NCBI GenBank assembly: GCA_021838945.1
Contig: JAKCCH010000013.1
Location: 1-50,027 of the forward strand
Direction: 5' to 3'
Source of the DNA: Actinomycetes bacterium
GTDB lineage: Bacteria; Actinomycetota; Acidimicrobiia; Acidimicrobiales; Bog-793
DNA: 50,027 nucleotides
The notes beneath the pieces were generated by a model. That model worked only from the letters and a program-made list of their open reading frames with translations, was not told the DNA's origin and searched no databases. Positions 33,089-40,692 of this stretch are shown piece after piece (positions within the stretch are counted from its first letter, which is position 1; each line of letters begins with the position of its first letter). Both the position numbers and the translations under genes were made by a program.

Positions 33089-35713
33089 ATGAGCGCGGAG
33101 GTTCCCTCGGCCCACCCGCGCTGGTGGTTCAGGCACCCCGCGCTCTTCGCGCTCGCGGGATACGTCGTGCTCGGCGTGATCTTCTTCGGCCCCGGTCTGC
33201 TGCCCGGCCACACGACTTCGGCGGCGGACTACCTGTGGAACGCTCCGCCGTGGAGCTCGAGGGTTCCGGGTGGAGTCCCGGTAGCCACCCACCACCCGCT
33301 CCTCGTCGGGTCCAGCCCACAGCTGGTGGACGCGGTGACCGTCTTCGAACCCTTCCTGCAGTACGCGCGGGCGCTATTCCCCCACGTCCCGCTGTGGGAC
33401 CCCTACATCATGGGTGGGATGCCGTATCTCGCCGACATGCAGTCGGCGATCTTCTCGCCCTTCAGCATCCCCGCTTACTTCCTGCCGTTCTGGTGGTCGC
33501 TCAGCCTCATAGCCGTGATGAAGGTGGTCGTGGCGGGGATGGGAACCTACCTACTGGCTCGGCGGCTGGACCTGCGCCACCCCGGCGCGTTCCTTGCCGG
33601 CGTCGTCTACGGCTTCGGCCTCTTCGTGATCGCCTGGATCCCCTGGCCGCTCGCCAACGTGTTCCCCCTCATCCCCTGGATGCTGCTCGCCACGGAGCTC
33701 ATCGTGCGGCGCCCGGCAGTTCTCACCTCTGCCGGCCTTGCAGTGGTGATGGCGCTGCAGCTGTTCGGTGGTCACCCCGAGACGAGCATGCAGGCGGTCT
33801 TCATCACCGTCGCCTACTTCCTCATCCGGCTCTTCCAGAGCGCCGGAGGCGGAGCCGGCGCGGCGATGCGGGCGGCCCGGGACGAGCAGTCGTCGCAGGC
33901 ACGAGCACTCACTCGGGTGGCGGCGCGGCCGGTGGTGGCGTTCGTCACGGCCGCCATCGTGGGGACGGGGATCGCGGCGGTGGTGATCCTTCCGTTTCTC
34001 GAGCTGTTGAGGCACTCGAACGACCTCGCGGCGCGCCCCCGCAGCCAGGTCCACGTCTCTCCGAAGTTCTTCTTCGCCGCCTTCCTGCCGACCTACTTCC
34101 CTGGCACGTTCGAGATCGACACGGCCTTCTACGTCGGGGCCCTGCCGCTCATCCTCGGAGTCTTCGCCCTCTTCAGGGCAACGGTCGCCCGCGTGTTCCT
34201 GGCGATCGGGGCCGTCGTCTCGGTCCTCATCGTCATCGGGATCCAACCCCTCTTCTTCATCGCCGCCCACACCCCGGGCCTCGACTACACCTACCTCAGC
34301 CGGTTCACGATCCTGTACCTGCTCTGCATGGCGCTCCTCGCCGGATTCGGCTTGCAGGACCTCACCACCCTCGAATGGAGCCGACGGACGAGGATCGCCG
34401 GAGTCGCCGTGGCGCTCGGGATCTTCGCGCTCCCCTTGCTCGTCGCCCTCGCGAAGGACGCGTCCCACCTCGATCTGCTCGCAAAGGCGGCGCGGGTGGC
34501 ATGGCCGTTCACGACCGTCACGGCCAAGACGCACCGACCTTCGCAACCGGTCGTCCGTCTCGCATCCGGCCTTGTATGGCTGCTCATAGCGGGCGCCGCC
34601 GTGGTGCTCGTGGCGCTGCGCCTCGGCAACCGCATGCGACCGCCCGCGTTCGCGATCCTCGGGATCCTGCTCGTGGTGGCCGACCTCTTCCAGGCGGGCA
34701 TGGGTTACAACCCGGGCATCCCGGAGTCGCACGCGGTGCAGCCGGTGACGCCGGCCATTCGCTTCCTCCAACGCGAGGGCACGAACCGCTTCGTCGGGGT
34801 GACGCCGCTCTTCCATATCAACCCGCTGCCGCCGGACGTGAGCCTGCGCTACGGGCTGTACGACCTGCGCGGCTACGACCTCCCGGTGATCAGCCGCTTC
34901 GGGAACCTGTGGACCAAGTACGTCTCGCCGCCGAACCTCCTGTTGCCGTTGAACACGCCGGCTGTTCCGCTGACGATCTCGGGGACGCTCCCGCCCGACA
35001 CGTTGAAGGTGCTGTCGCTCTACGGGGTCACCGACATCCTCGAGCAGACGGGACAGCGACCGCTGACGAACCCCGGCCTGCACCTCGCCTATCGGGGGTC
35101 CGATGCGGTGATCTACCGCAATTCGAACGCTCTGCCACGCGCCTGGCTCGTGAGCGGCGAGCAGGTCGTCCCGAGCGCGTCGGCCGAGCTCTCCCGGCTC
35201 GTCGCGCCCGCGTTCGACCCTCGCACCACCCTCATCGCCCCGACGGCGCTCCCACACTTGTCGACAGGCGCCCGATCACCGGGCGGCGCGGGCGGCGCGG
35301 GCTCGGCAAAGATCACGAGCTACCAGGCGGAGAAGGTGACCATTGTCGCCGATGCGAGCCGCGCGTCCGAGCTCGTCCTCTCCGACTCGTGGTATCCGGG
35401 GTGGCAGGTGACCGTCAACGGGAAGCCGCAATCGATAGAGCGCGTCGACTACCTTCTGCGCGGGGTCTCCGTCCCGGCAGGCCGCGACGTGGTCGTCTTC
35501 ACCTATGAGCCGGCGAGCTTCCGCCTCGGGTGGATCGTCAGCCTTGCTGCCACGCTGATCCTGGTCGGAGCGGTCGGGTCCGAGCTGGTCAGGCGCCGGC
35601 GGAGGAGTTCGACATCACGCATGGCGGCACCGACGCGAGAAAGCCCTGCGGGTACGCCGGAGGAGCCGAGCAGCGGGCGAAGGCCGCAGCCGTCATCGAC
35701 CGGACCGGACTGA
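33089..35713 (+). CDS. YfhO-like polytopic membrane protein
   Basis: An 874-residue membrane protein with about 13 hydrophobic helices and a C-terminal soluble part (~620-830). The first loop, including YLWNAPPWSS, VFEPFLQYARALF and PLWDPYIMGGMPYLADMQSA, has the acidic residues expected of GT-C enzymes. The later segment LVLSDSWYPGWQVTVNGKP, then RGVSVPAG, is the hallmark of YfhO-family proteins, some of which add sugars to teichoic acids or other polymers from lipid-linked donors. The substrate is unknown. The last ~40 residues are Arg/Ser/Pro-rich and overlap the convergent gene by 125 bases. Confidence 0.83.
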   Translation: MSAEVPSAHPRWWFRHPALFALAGYVVLGVIFFGPGLLPGHTTSAADYLWNAPPWSSRVPGGVPVATHHPLLVGSSPQLVDAVTVFEPFLQYARALFPHVPLWDPYIMGGMPYLADMQSAIFSPFSIPAYFLPFWWSLSLIAVMKVVVAGMGTYLLARRLDLRHPGAFLAGVVYGFGLFVIAWIPWPLANVFPLIPWMLLATELIVRRPAVLTSAGLAVVMALQLFGGHPETSMQAVFITVAYFLIRLFQSAGGGAGAAMRAARDEQSSQARALTRVAARPVVAFVTAAIVGTGIAAVVILPFLELLRHSNDLAARPRSQVHVSPKFFFAAFLPTYFPGTFEIDTAFYVGALPLILGVFALFRATVARVFLAIGAVVSVLIVIGIQPLFFIAAHTPGLDYTYLSRFTILYLLCMALLAGFGLQDLTTLEWSRRTRIAGVAVALGIFALPLLVALAKDASHLDLLAKAARVAWPFTTVTAKTHRPSQPVVRLASGLVWLLIAGAAVVLVALRLGNRMRPPAFAILGILLVVADLFQAGMGYNPGIPESHAVQPVTPAIRFLQREGTNRFVGVTPLFHINPLPPDVSLRYGLYDLRGYDLPVISRFGNLWTKYVSPPNLLLPLNTPAVPLTISGTLPPDTLKVLSLYGVTDILEQTGQRPLTNPGLHLAYRGSDAVIYRNSNALPRAWLVSGEQVVPSASAELSRLVAPAFDPRTTLIAPTALPHLSTGARSPGGAGGAGSAKITSYQAEKVTIVADASRASELVLSDSWYPGWQVTVNGKPQSIERVDYLLRGVSVPAGRDVVVFTYEPASFRLGWIVSLAATLILVGAVGSELVRRRRRSSTSRMAAPTRESPAGTPEEPSSGRRPQPSSTGPD

Positions 35714-37574
35714 GCCGGCGGAGGCCTGTCCAGACGAGGGCGTCGTGCTCATAGCTCGGGGGGCGGCCGATGGCGAGCGTGAAGAAGGCGAGCGCCCATG
35801 AGGTGGTGGGGTCGCGGTCGTAGTGGGGCACGACCTGTGCCGGCTCGGGCACGACGACGTCGGTGACTCCCCAGCCGGCGACCGCTTGCCGGACGGCTGT
35901 GACGTTCGGCACCGTTGGTTGCGCATAGACGGGGAAGAGGGCTGATGCACGGGTGAGCACGAGGAACCCGGCTGCTTCCGAGCCTGCCCGCCGGGCGATG
36001 GCCTGAGGGCCGGCGCCCGTCGCGATGGCGTAGCGCATCCCGTCCACCGCCTGCCATGTCAGCGCTTCACCGCCAGTCGCGGGAGGAGGGTACGTGAGCA
36101 CGACCCGCCCGGCGGGGAGGGTCTTGCCAACGGTTGCGAACCAGGTCGGGAGTGAGACGGGCTGCATCGCGAGCGGGATCTCGCCTGCGATGGCGGACGC
36201 CATCGGGAGCTCCGCCGCGACGAGGACGCCGAGTCCGGCGAGCACCGCCGGCAGCGCGGAGATGGGCCGCAGGAACCGTGCGCGGACAAGGGCATAGGTG
36301 CGGTCGGACACGACGGCGAGCATGACCGCGGCAGCGATGGTGACGGCGACGTCGATGCGCCCGGGGATCATGTTCACGATGAGCGGTGCGCGGGCGATCA
36401 TCCTCCACGGCGTCCAGTTGCCCGGCTCGTTGCCGAGTGCGAGGAAGGCCGCCACGATGCCGAGCACCCCGAAGAGCTGCAGCTTCCGGTCCCTCCACCA
36501 CACGACCGTCCCGGCGCCGAGGACGACCAGCAAGGCGATGCCGACGTAGGCCTGGTTCGGCAGGGCGGCACCCTGGTAACCGGCGAAGAAACGAGTCGCG
36601 TCCCGCTTCGTGAACCCGATGTCCCACAGGTCCCGCAACCGCAGCCCGCCGCTCCCGGGCGCGATCGTCGGCCAGACTCGGGCGCCGAGATGCGCCGGAC
36701 CGTCGAGCGCGAACCAGACCGGGTACGCGAGGAGGACCGCCGCCACCACTGCAGCGGTGACGAGACCCCGCACGGCATGAGGCACGCGCTCGCGCAGCTC
36801 GACCGGCCGGCGGAGGGCCGCCCAGCAGGCGACGAGCACGATCACGATCCCGGCCAGCATCGCGAACATCACGAGGATCTCGTCGCCGAGGAAGAACTGG
36901 ACCGTGACGAGCAGCGCCAGCGCGACACCGACGGCGGGAGCACTCCGCCGCTGGCTGAACAGCAGCTCGTCGAGGCAGGCGATCATGAGCGCGACGATCC
37001 CGAGCATGCACAGGTTGAAGTGGCCGACTGCCAGGTTGTCGACGACAAAGGGGGAGAACCCGAAGACGAGCCCCGCGGCGAAGGCCGCCGGCACAAATGT
37101 CACCCATCTCCGCAACAGGAAGAAGCCTGCGAGCGCCGAGAGCGCAGGGCCGAGGGTTCCGGCGACGTTGAAGCTCGCCACTGGCCCGAACAGGAGCGTC
37201 ACGGGCGTCAGCGGCACGCCGAGCGCCAGCATCCCGGTGTTCGAGACGAGGTTGATGCCGACCGGGTGGAACTGTGCGCCCGAGTACAGCGGATCGAGAC
37301 CGTGCGACAGCGCGTAGGCCGGCCAGGCGATGAACCAGGTCGTGAGCGACGGGTCCTCGCAGCCGCAGAGGGTCGTGCTCGAGGGGTGGCCGGCCCAGAC
37401 GTGCCACCACTGGGCAAAGGAGAGCCCGAGGTAGGCGGCGAAGGCGAGCAGGTACGCCGGCACCGCCGGCCAAGGCCTCGAGACCTGCTCGTCCTGTGTC
37501 CGAAGGCGGACCTCGGTCTCCGGTTGCGCGCCGGTCCCGAGGGCTGGCTCTGTCGAGGTGGCGGTGTCGCTCAC
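35589..37574 (-). CDS. Polytopic membrane protein, GT-C glycosyltransferase-like
   Basis: A 661-residue protein with about 11 hydrophobic helices. The first extracytoplasmic loop has CGCEDPSLTTWFIAWPAYALSH and then GAQFHPVGINLVSNTG, an acidic arrangement resembling GT-C transferases. A C-terminal soluble domain (~480-650) follows. I do not recognise a characterised family. The GTG at 37574 overlaps the stop of the upstream epimerase gene (GTGA). The frame is open further upstream, but that sequence is Arg-rich shadow of the epimerase gene. The 3' end overlaps the YfhO-like gene on the other strand by 125 bases. Confidence 0.72.
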   Translation of the reverse strand: MSDTATSTEPALGTGAQPETEVRLRTQDEQVSRPWPAVPAYLLAFAAYLGLSFAQWWHVWAGHPSSTTLCGCEDPSLTTWFIAWPAYALSHGLDPLYSGAQFHPVGINLVSNTGMLALGVPLTPVTLLFGPVASFNVAGTLGPALSALAGFFLLRRWVTFVPAAFAAGLVFGFSPFVVDNLAVGHFNLCMLGIVALMIACLDELLFSQRRSAPAVGVALALLVTVQFFLGDEILVMFAMLAGIVIVLVACWAALRRPVELRERVPHAVRGLVTAAVVAAVLLAYPVWFALDGPAHLGARVWPTIAPGSGGLRLRDLWDIGFTKRDATRFFAGYQGAALPNQAYVGIALLVVLGAGTVVWWRDRKLQLFGVLGIVAAFLALGNEPGNWTPWRMIARAPLIVNMIPGRIDVAVTIAAAVMLAVVSDRTYALVRARFLRPISALPAVLAGLGVLVAAELPMASAIAGEIPLAMQPVSLPTWFATVGKTLPAGRVVLTYPPPATGGEALTWQAVDGMRYAIATGAGPQAIARRAGSEAAGFLVLTRASALFPVYAQPTVPNVTAVRQAVAGWGVTDVVVPEPAQVVPHYDRDPTTSWALAFFTLAIGRPPSYEHDALVWTGLRRLSPVRSMTAAAFARCSAPPAYPQGFLASVPPCVMSNSSAGA

Positions 37575-38545
37575 ACCGAGAAGACGGAGCCCGAACGCTC
37601 GAGCTCCGAGCGGTACCACTGGATCGTCGGCCCGAGGCCTTCGGCCAGGGTCCGGAACGGCTGCAAGCCGAGCCGCTCGCGGGCCTTTGCGGGGTCGCTC
37701 CGCATCGACCAGATCTCGGTCGGCCGCTCGGGAAGCGCCCCGAACTCCGGCTCGATCGGGTTGCCCATCAAGTCGAGGATCGTCTTCGCCACCTCTCGCA
37801 TCGAGACTTCCTCCCCGCCGCCGACGTTGAAGACCTCTCCCTCGACCCCCTCCGCCGTCGCCCCGCGGACGAAACCGTCGACGAGATCCTCGACGTAGTT
37901 GAACTCCCTCGTCTGGTGCCCCTGCGTCATGGCGAGCCGCTCCTTTCGCAGCGCCTTGACGATGATCTCCGGGATGACCCGGTCCGGGCTCTGAGCCGGA
38001 CCGTAGGCGTTGAAGGGCCGCAGGATGACGACGGGCCACGACCGCCCGAGGTGGAGCATCCTGCAGAAGCGCTCCCCCGCGTACTTGCTCACCGAGTACG
38101 GCGAGAGCGGGTTGACGACGGCGTCCTCACGAAACGGCACCGGGATGTCCCCGTACACCTCGCTCGTGCTCGTGTAGACGAACCGCCGGTAGTCCGTCCG
38201 AGCGAGCGCCTGAAGGAGGTTGACCGTGCCGTGGATGTTGGTGTCGATGCACTCCTCGACCCGGTCCCACGACTTGCCGACGTGCGTGTAGGCGCCGAGA
38301 TGGAACACGACCTCTGGCGCCGCCCGCTCGACGAGAGCCGCCATCGCACCGCAGTCGTTCAGGTTCGCGCTGTGCAGCGTCAGCCGGTCCCGCAGGTCGA
38401 CGAGCCGGACCGGGTAGACGGACGAGACCGTGCTCGTCAGCGCGTGGACGTCTGCTCCGTCGGCAACCAGTCGGCGGGTGAGGTGCGACCCGATGAAACC
38501 GGTCGCTCCGGTGACGAGGACCCGGACCCCGGCAAGTCCATCCAC
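37571..38545 (-). CDS. NAD-dependent sugar epimerase/dehydratase (extended SDR)
   Basis: A 324-residue extended short-chain dehydrogenase acting on nucleotide-diphosphate sugars. The cofactor motif is VLVTGATGFIGSHLTRRL, the Ser/Tyr/Lys triad appears as TSTSEVYG and YSVSKYAGE, and RPFNAYGP and REFNYVEDLVDGF complete the family pattern. It is closest to GDP-mannose 4,6-dehydratase or UDP-glucose 4-epimerase types. With the adjacent nucleotidyltransferase it may make one activated sugar. GTG at 38545 is chosen for its excellent Shine-Dalgarno (AAGGAGA, six to seven bases away). The gene starts inside the 3' end of the nucleotidyltransferase gene. Confidence 0.9.
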   Translation of the reverse strand: MDGLAGVRVLVTGATGFIGSHLTRRLVADGADVHALTSTVSSVYPVRLVDLRDRLTLHSANLNDCGAMAALVERAAPEVVFHLGAYTHVGKSWDRVEECIDTNIHGTVNLLQALARTDYRRFVYTSTSEVYGDIPVPFREDAVVNPLSPYSVSKYAGERFCRMLHLGRSWPVVILRPFNAYGPAQSPDRVIPEIIVKALRKERLAMTQGHQTREFNYVEDLVDGFVRGATAEGVEGEVFNVGGGEEVSMREVAKTILDLMGNPIEPEFGALPERPTEIWSMRSDPAKARERLGLQPFRTLAEGLGPTIQWYRSELERSGSVFSV

Positions 38546-39225
38546 GGGCCATCTCCTTCCTGGCACAGCGAGCTCAGCTCCAGTGCGTCCTTGTACGTGT
38601 CCATCGACTTCCAGAAGCCCCGGTGCCGGTACCCGAACAGCTCGCCGGCCGCCGCCAGGCCGGGAAGAACGTCTCGTTCCAGGTCCTCTCCCGCCCAATG
38701 GTCGAAGGCGCGTCTCTCGAAGACGAAGAAGCCGGCATTGATCCAGTGGTCGAAGAGCCGAGGCTTCTCGTGGAAGCGTCGCACCTGGCCTGTAGCGCCC
38801 CAGTCCAGCGTCCCGTATGGGGAGGGGAGGGGCACTGCCGTCACCGTCGCGCTCCTGCCGTGCGCGCGGTGGAACGCCACGAGATCGTGCAGGTCGACAG
38901 CCCCGAGCCCGTCCCCGTAGGTGGCGAGCCACGACTCGCCGAGCGCTCCCTCACACTTCCTGATCCGCCCGGCGGTGCCTGTCTCCTCGCCGGTGTCGAT
39001 CACCTCGACCTGCCACTCGGTGGGGAGCTCCCTCGCGAACCCCTCGATGAGGTCGGCCCGGTAGCCCGCTGCCAGGACGAAGTTGGAGAAGCCCTGGTTG
39101 GCGTAGATGGCCATCACATGGAAGAGGATCGGTGTGTCTCCCACCTCCATGAGCGGCTTCGGCAATTCGAGGGTGTGCGGGTAGGCGCGGGTACCCCTTC
39201 CCCCGCAGAGGATCAGCGTGCGCAT
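38437..39225 (-). CDS. Sugar-1-phosphate nucleotidyltransferase (RfbF-like)
   Basis: A 262-residue nucleotidyltransferase that activates sugar-1-phosphates. The N-terminal signature LILCGGRGTRAYPHTLELPKPL, DTGEETGTAGRI, ATYGDGLG and the C-terminal GFWKSMDTYKD are all present. The form resembles glucose-1-phosphate cytidylyltransferase (RfbF) more than RmlA. The last ~36 residues are Ser/Pro-rich and come from sequence shared with the start of the epimerase gene (109-base overlap). It is probably the first gene of the nucleotidyltransferase-epimerase-GT-C operon. Confidence 0.87.
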   Translation of the reverse strand: MRTLILCGGRGTRAYPHTLELPKPLMEVGDTPILFHVMAIYANQGFSNFVLAAGYRADLIEGFARELPTEWQVEVIDTGEETGTAGRIRKCEGALGESWLATYGDGLGAVDLHDLVAFHRAHGRSATVTAVPLPSPYGTLDWGATGQVRRFHEKPRLFDHWINAGFFVFERRAFDHWAGEDLERDVLPGLAAAGELFGYRHRGFWKSMDTYKDALELSSLCQEGDGPWMDLPGSGSSSPERPVSSGRTSPADWLPTEQTSTR

Positions 39226-39481
39226 GAAGGCGCCGACGCTCGTGCCACGCCTCGCAAGATAGCCGTCAGCTACCTTGCAGCTGCGCAGGCGCGTCGTTCG
39301 GGCACTGCCCCGGCGGGTAGCCGGGAAGCTGATACCAGCGCTTCGCCTTCGAATACGGCCCGAGCCACCAGTTCGGCTGTTACGGCTCGAGCTCTCCGGC
39401 TCTCCTGGCCCGCCCCAGGTTGCGGCAGACGGCGCAGGCGCAACAGCCTTCCTCTCCCCTCGTTCGGCTGGCAGGAGTCTG
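39226..39481 (-). other. Gap with remnant coding signal downstream of the methyltransferase gene
   Basis: No intact gene is seen. On the minus strand, in the same frame as the adenine methyltransferase and after its TGA (39482), the sequence reads a short cysteine-rich piece (GCCACAVCRNLG). A TAA follows, then QPNWWLGPYSKAKRWYQL and PGYPPGQCPNDAP, to a TGA at 39266. The Trp/Tyr-rich composition is protein-like. It may be a decayed gene or 3' extension. No start codon was found for it. Confidence 0.3.
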
Positions 39482-40672
39482 TCAGCTCAGACCGGCATGC
39501 GTCGAGCTCCGATTCAGCTCCTCCGCCTCGATGCCGCCGGAGCGGGCGGCGTCTATGCCGGCCTCCACCGCCGCCCGCACGGCGCTGGTCTCGCCCGCGA
39601 CGACGATGTGCTCGGTGTTGCGGACGTGCGAGATCCTGCCCACCTTCTCGCCTGACGGGTTGTAGATCCCGATGCGTGCTCCGACGTAGCGAGGGTGATC
39701 GAGCCCGAGCACCGCCACCTCTGCCCGGGCCGCCGCAAAGCGCTTCTCCATCGCTGCCTCACACATCGCGACGATCTCTCCGACGCTCAGCCACGACTCG
39801 TCGTTGTACGACACGAGCAGCAGGTCGGCATCGACCGCGTCGATGGTGGCAGCGAGCGCCGCCGGCATCGTGGCACGCTGGTTGAAGGGGCTCTTCGTCG
39901 CCGCGTCGCGGCAGTCCTCCCGCTTGCACGCCACGCCGTAGTGGGCCGGGGCGTCCCAGCGGACGATCGTCTCCCAGACGTGGTAGTTGGTGAAATAGCG
40001 GTGCTGGTTGTAGGGGGGATCGAGGTAGGCCACGTCGACGTGCCCGACGGACGCCGCAAGGTCGGGCGCGCTCCCGAGAAGCGCTCGCCCCGGACCGGGC
40101 ACCAGCACGGGCACACGGAGCTCGATCGGTCGCAGCGCCCGGGGCGCCCACTGCTTCAGGTACGCCATCTGCACCCCGGTCGTGGAGTCGACGCGGTCGG
40201 CAGCCTCGAGGAGGCTCGTGAGCAGGACGGGGTGAAGGGGCGTGCTCGCCCAACGACGCTCGATCGCGTGGCGGATGGCATCGATCCGGCGTCCGTTGTC
40301 GGGGTGGAAGAAACGTGCCCGCTCGCAGAACACCTCCGTCACATACCCACGCTCGCCTTCGAGGGAGTTGAGGTACCCGACGGCATCGGACACTTCGGCG
40401 GTGTCGATGCGGGCGGCGTCGGTCCCGACGTACGTCTCGGCGATCACGTACGCGTAGGTGCCCGAGTCCACAGCCGTGACATGAACCCCGGCGAGCTTGA
40501 GAGCCGCGGCGACCCTCGCCGTCCCGGAGAACAGGTCGGCTGCGCTCGACGCCCCGGCACTCGTAACGAGGGAGACGAGGGTGGGAACGAGGCGGCGCTT
40601 GGAGCCGAGGTATTTGATCAGCTGCCGCGCCCTTCGTCCACGACCCGGATCGTACGGGACGCGGTGATGCAT
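39482..40672 (-). CDS. D12-class DNA adenine N6-methyltransferase, apparently solitary
   Basis: A 396-residue (from the ATG at 40672) DNA methyltransferase. LIKYLGSKRRLVP is motif X, DLFSGTARVAAAL the SAM motif I, and VAYLDPPYN the catalytic motif IV. HRYFTNYHVWETIVRWD and SLLEAADRVDSTTGVQMAYLKQWAP are conserved in an actinobacterial branch of this family. No restriction endonuclease is adjacent, so a regulatory or orphan role is likely. Relatives begin at the equivalent of LIKYLG, which here is a CTG at 40621 overlapping the TGA of a 7-codon ORF; that start gives 379 residues. It is divergent from the S9 peptidase gene. Confidence 0.87.
   Translation of the reverse strand: MHHRVPYDPGRGRRARQLIKYLGSKRRLVPTLVSLVTSAGASSAADLFSGTARVAAALKLAGVHVTAVDSGTYAYVIAETYVGTDAARIDTAEVSDAVGYLNSLEGERGYVTEVFCERARFFHPDNGRRIDAIRHAIERRWASTPLHPVLLTSLLEAADRVDSTTGVQMAYLKQWAPRALRPIELRVPVLVPGPGRALLGSAPDLAASVGHVDVAYLDPPYNQHRYFTNYHVWETIVRWDAPAHYGVACKREDCRDAATKSPFNQRATMPAALAATIDAVDADLLLVSYNDESWLSVGEIVAMCEAAMEKRFAAARAEVAVLGLDHPRYVGARIGIYNPSGEKVGRISHVRNTEHIVVAGETSAVRAAVEAGIDAARSGGIEAEELNRSSTHAGLS
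40618..40641 (-). other. Possible 7-codon leader ORF coupled to the adenine methyltransferase
   Basis: A GTG at 40641 opens an ORF encoding MDEGRGS. Its TGA overlaps a CTG in the methyltransferase frame (CTGA, 40618-40621), where the conserved protein begins. TACGAT (minus, 40649-40654) ends exactly seven bases before the GTG, the window's leaderless spacing. The combination suggests a leaderless mini-ORF with re-initiation at CTG. This is inferred from geometry only. Confidence 0.35.
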
Positions 40673-40692
40673 GCCGCGGTTACCGTGCTGGG

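Noticed and set aside
33551-35257. 568-codon minus-strand frame inside the YfhO-like gene
   Set aside because: Charged low-complexity product (Arg, Glu, Asp, His) with no motif; antisense shadow of a real membrane protein gene.
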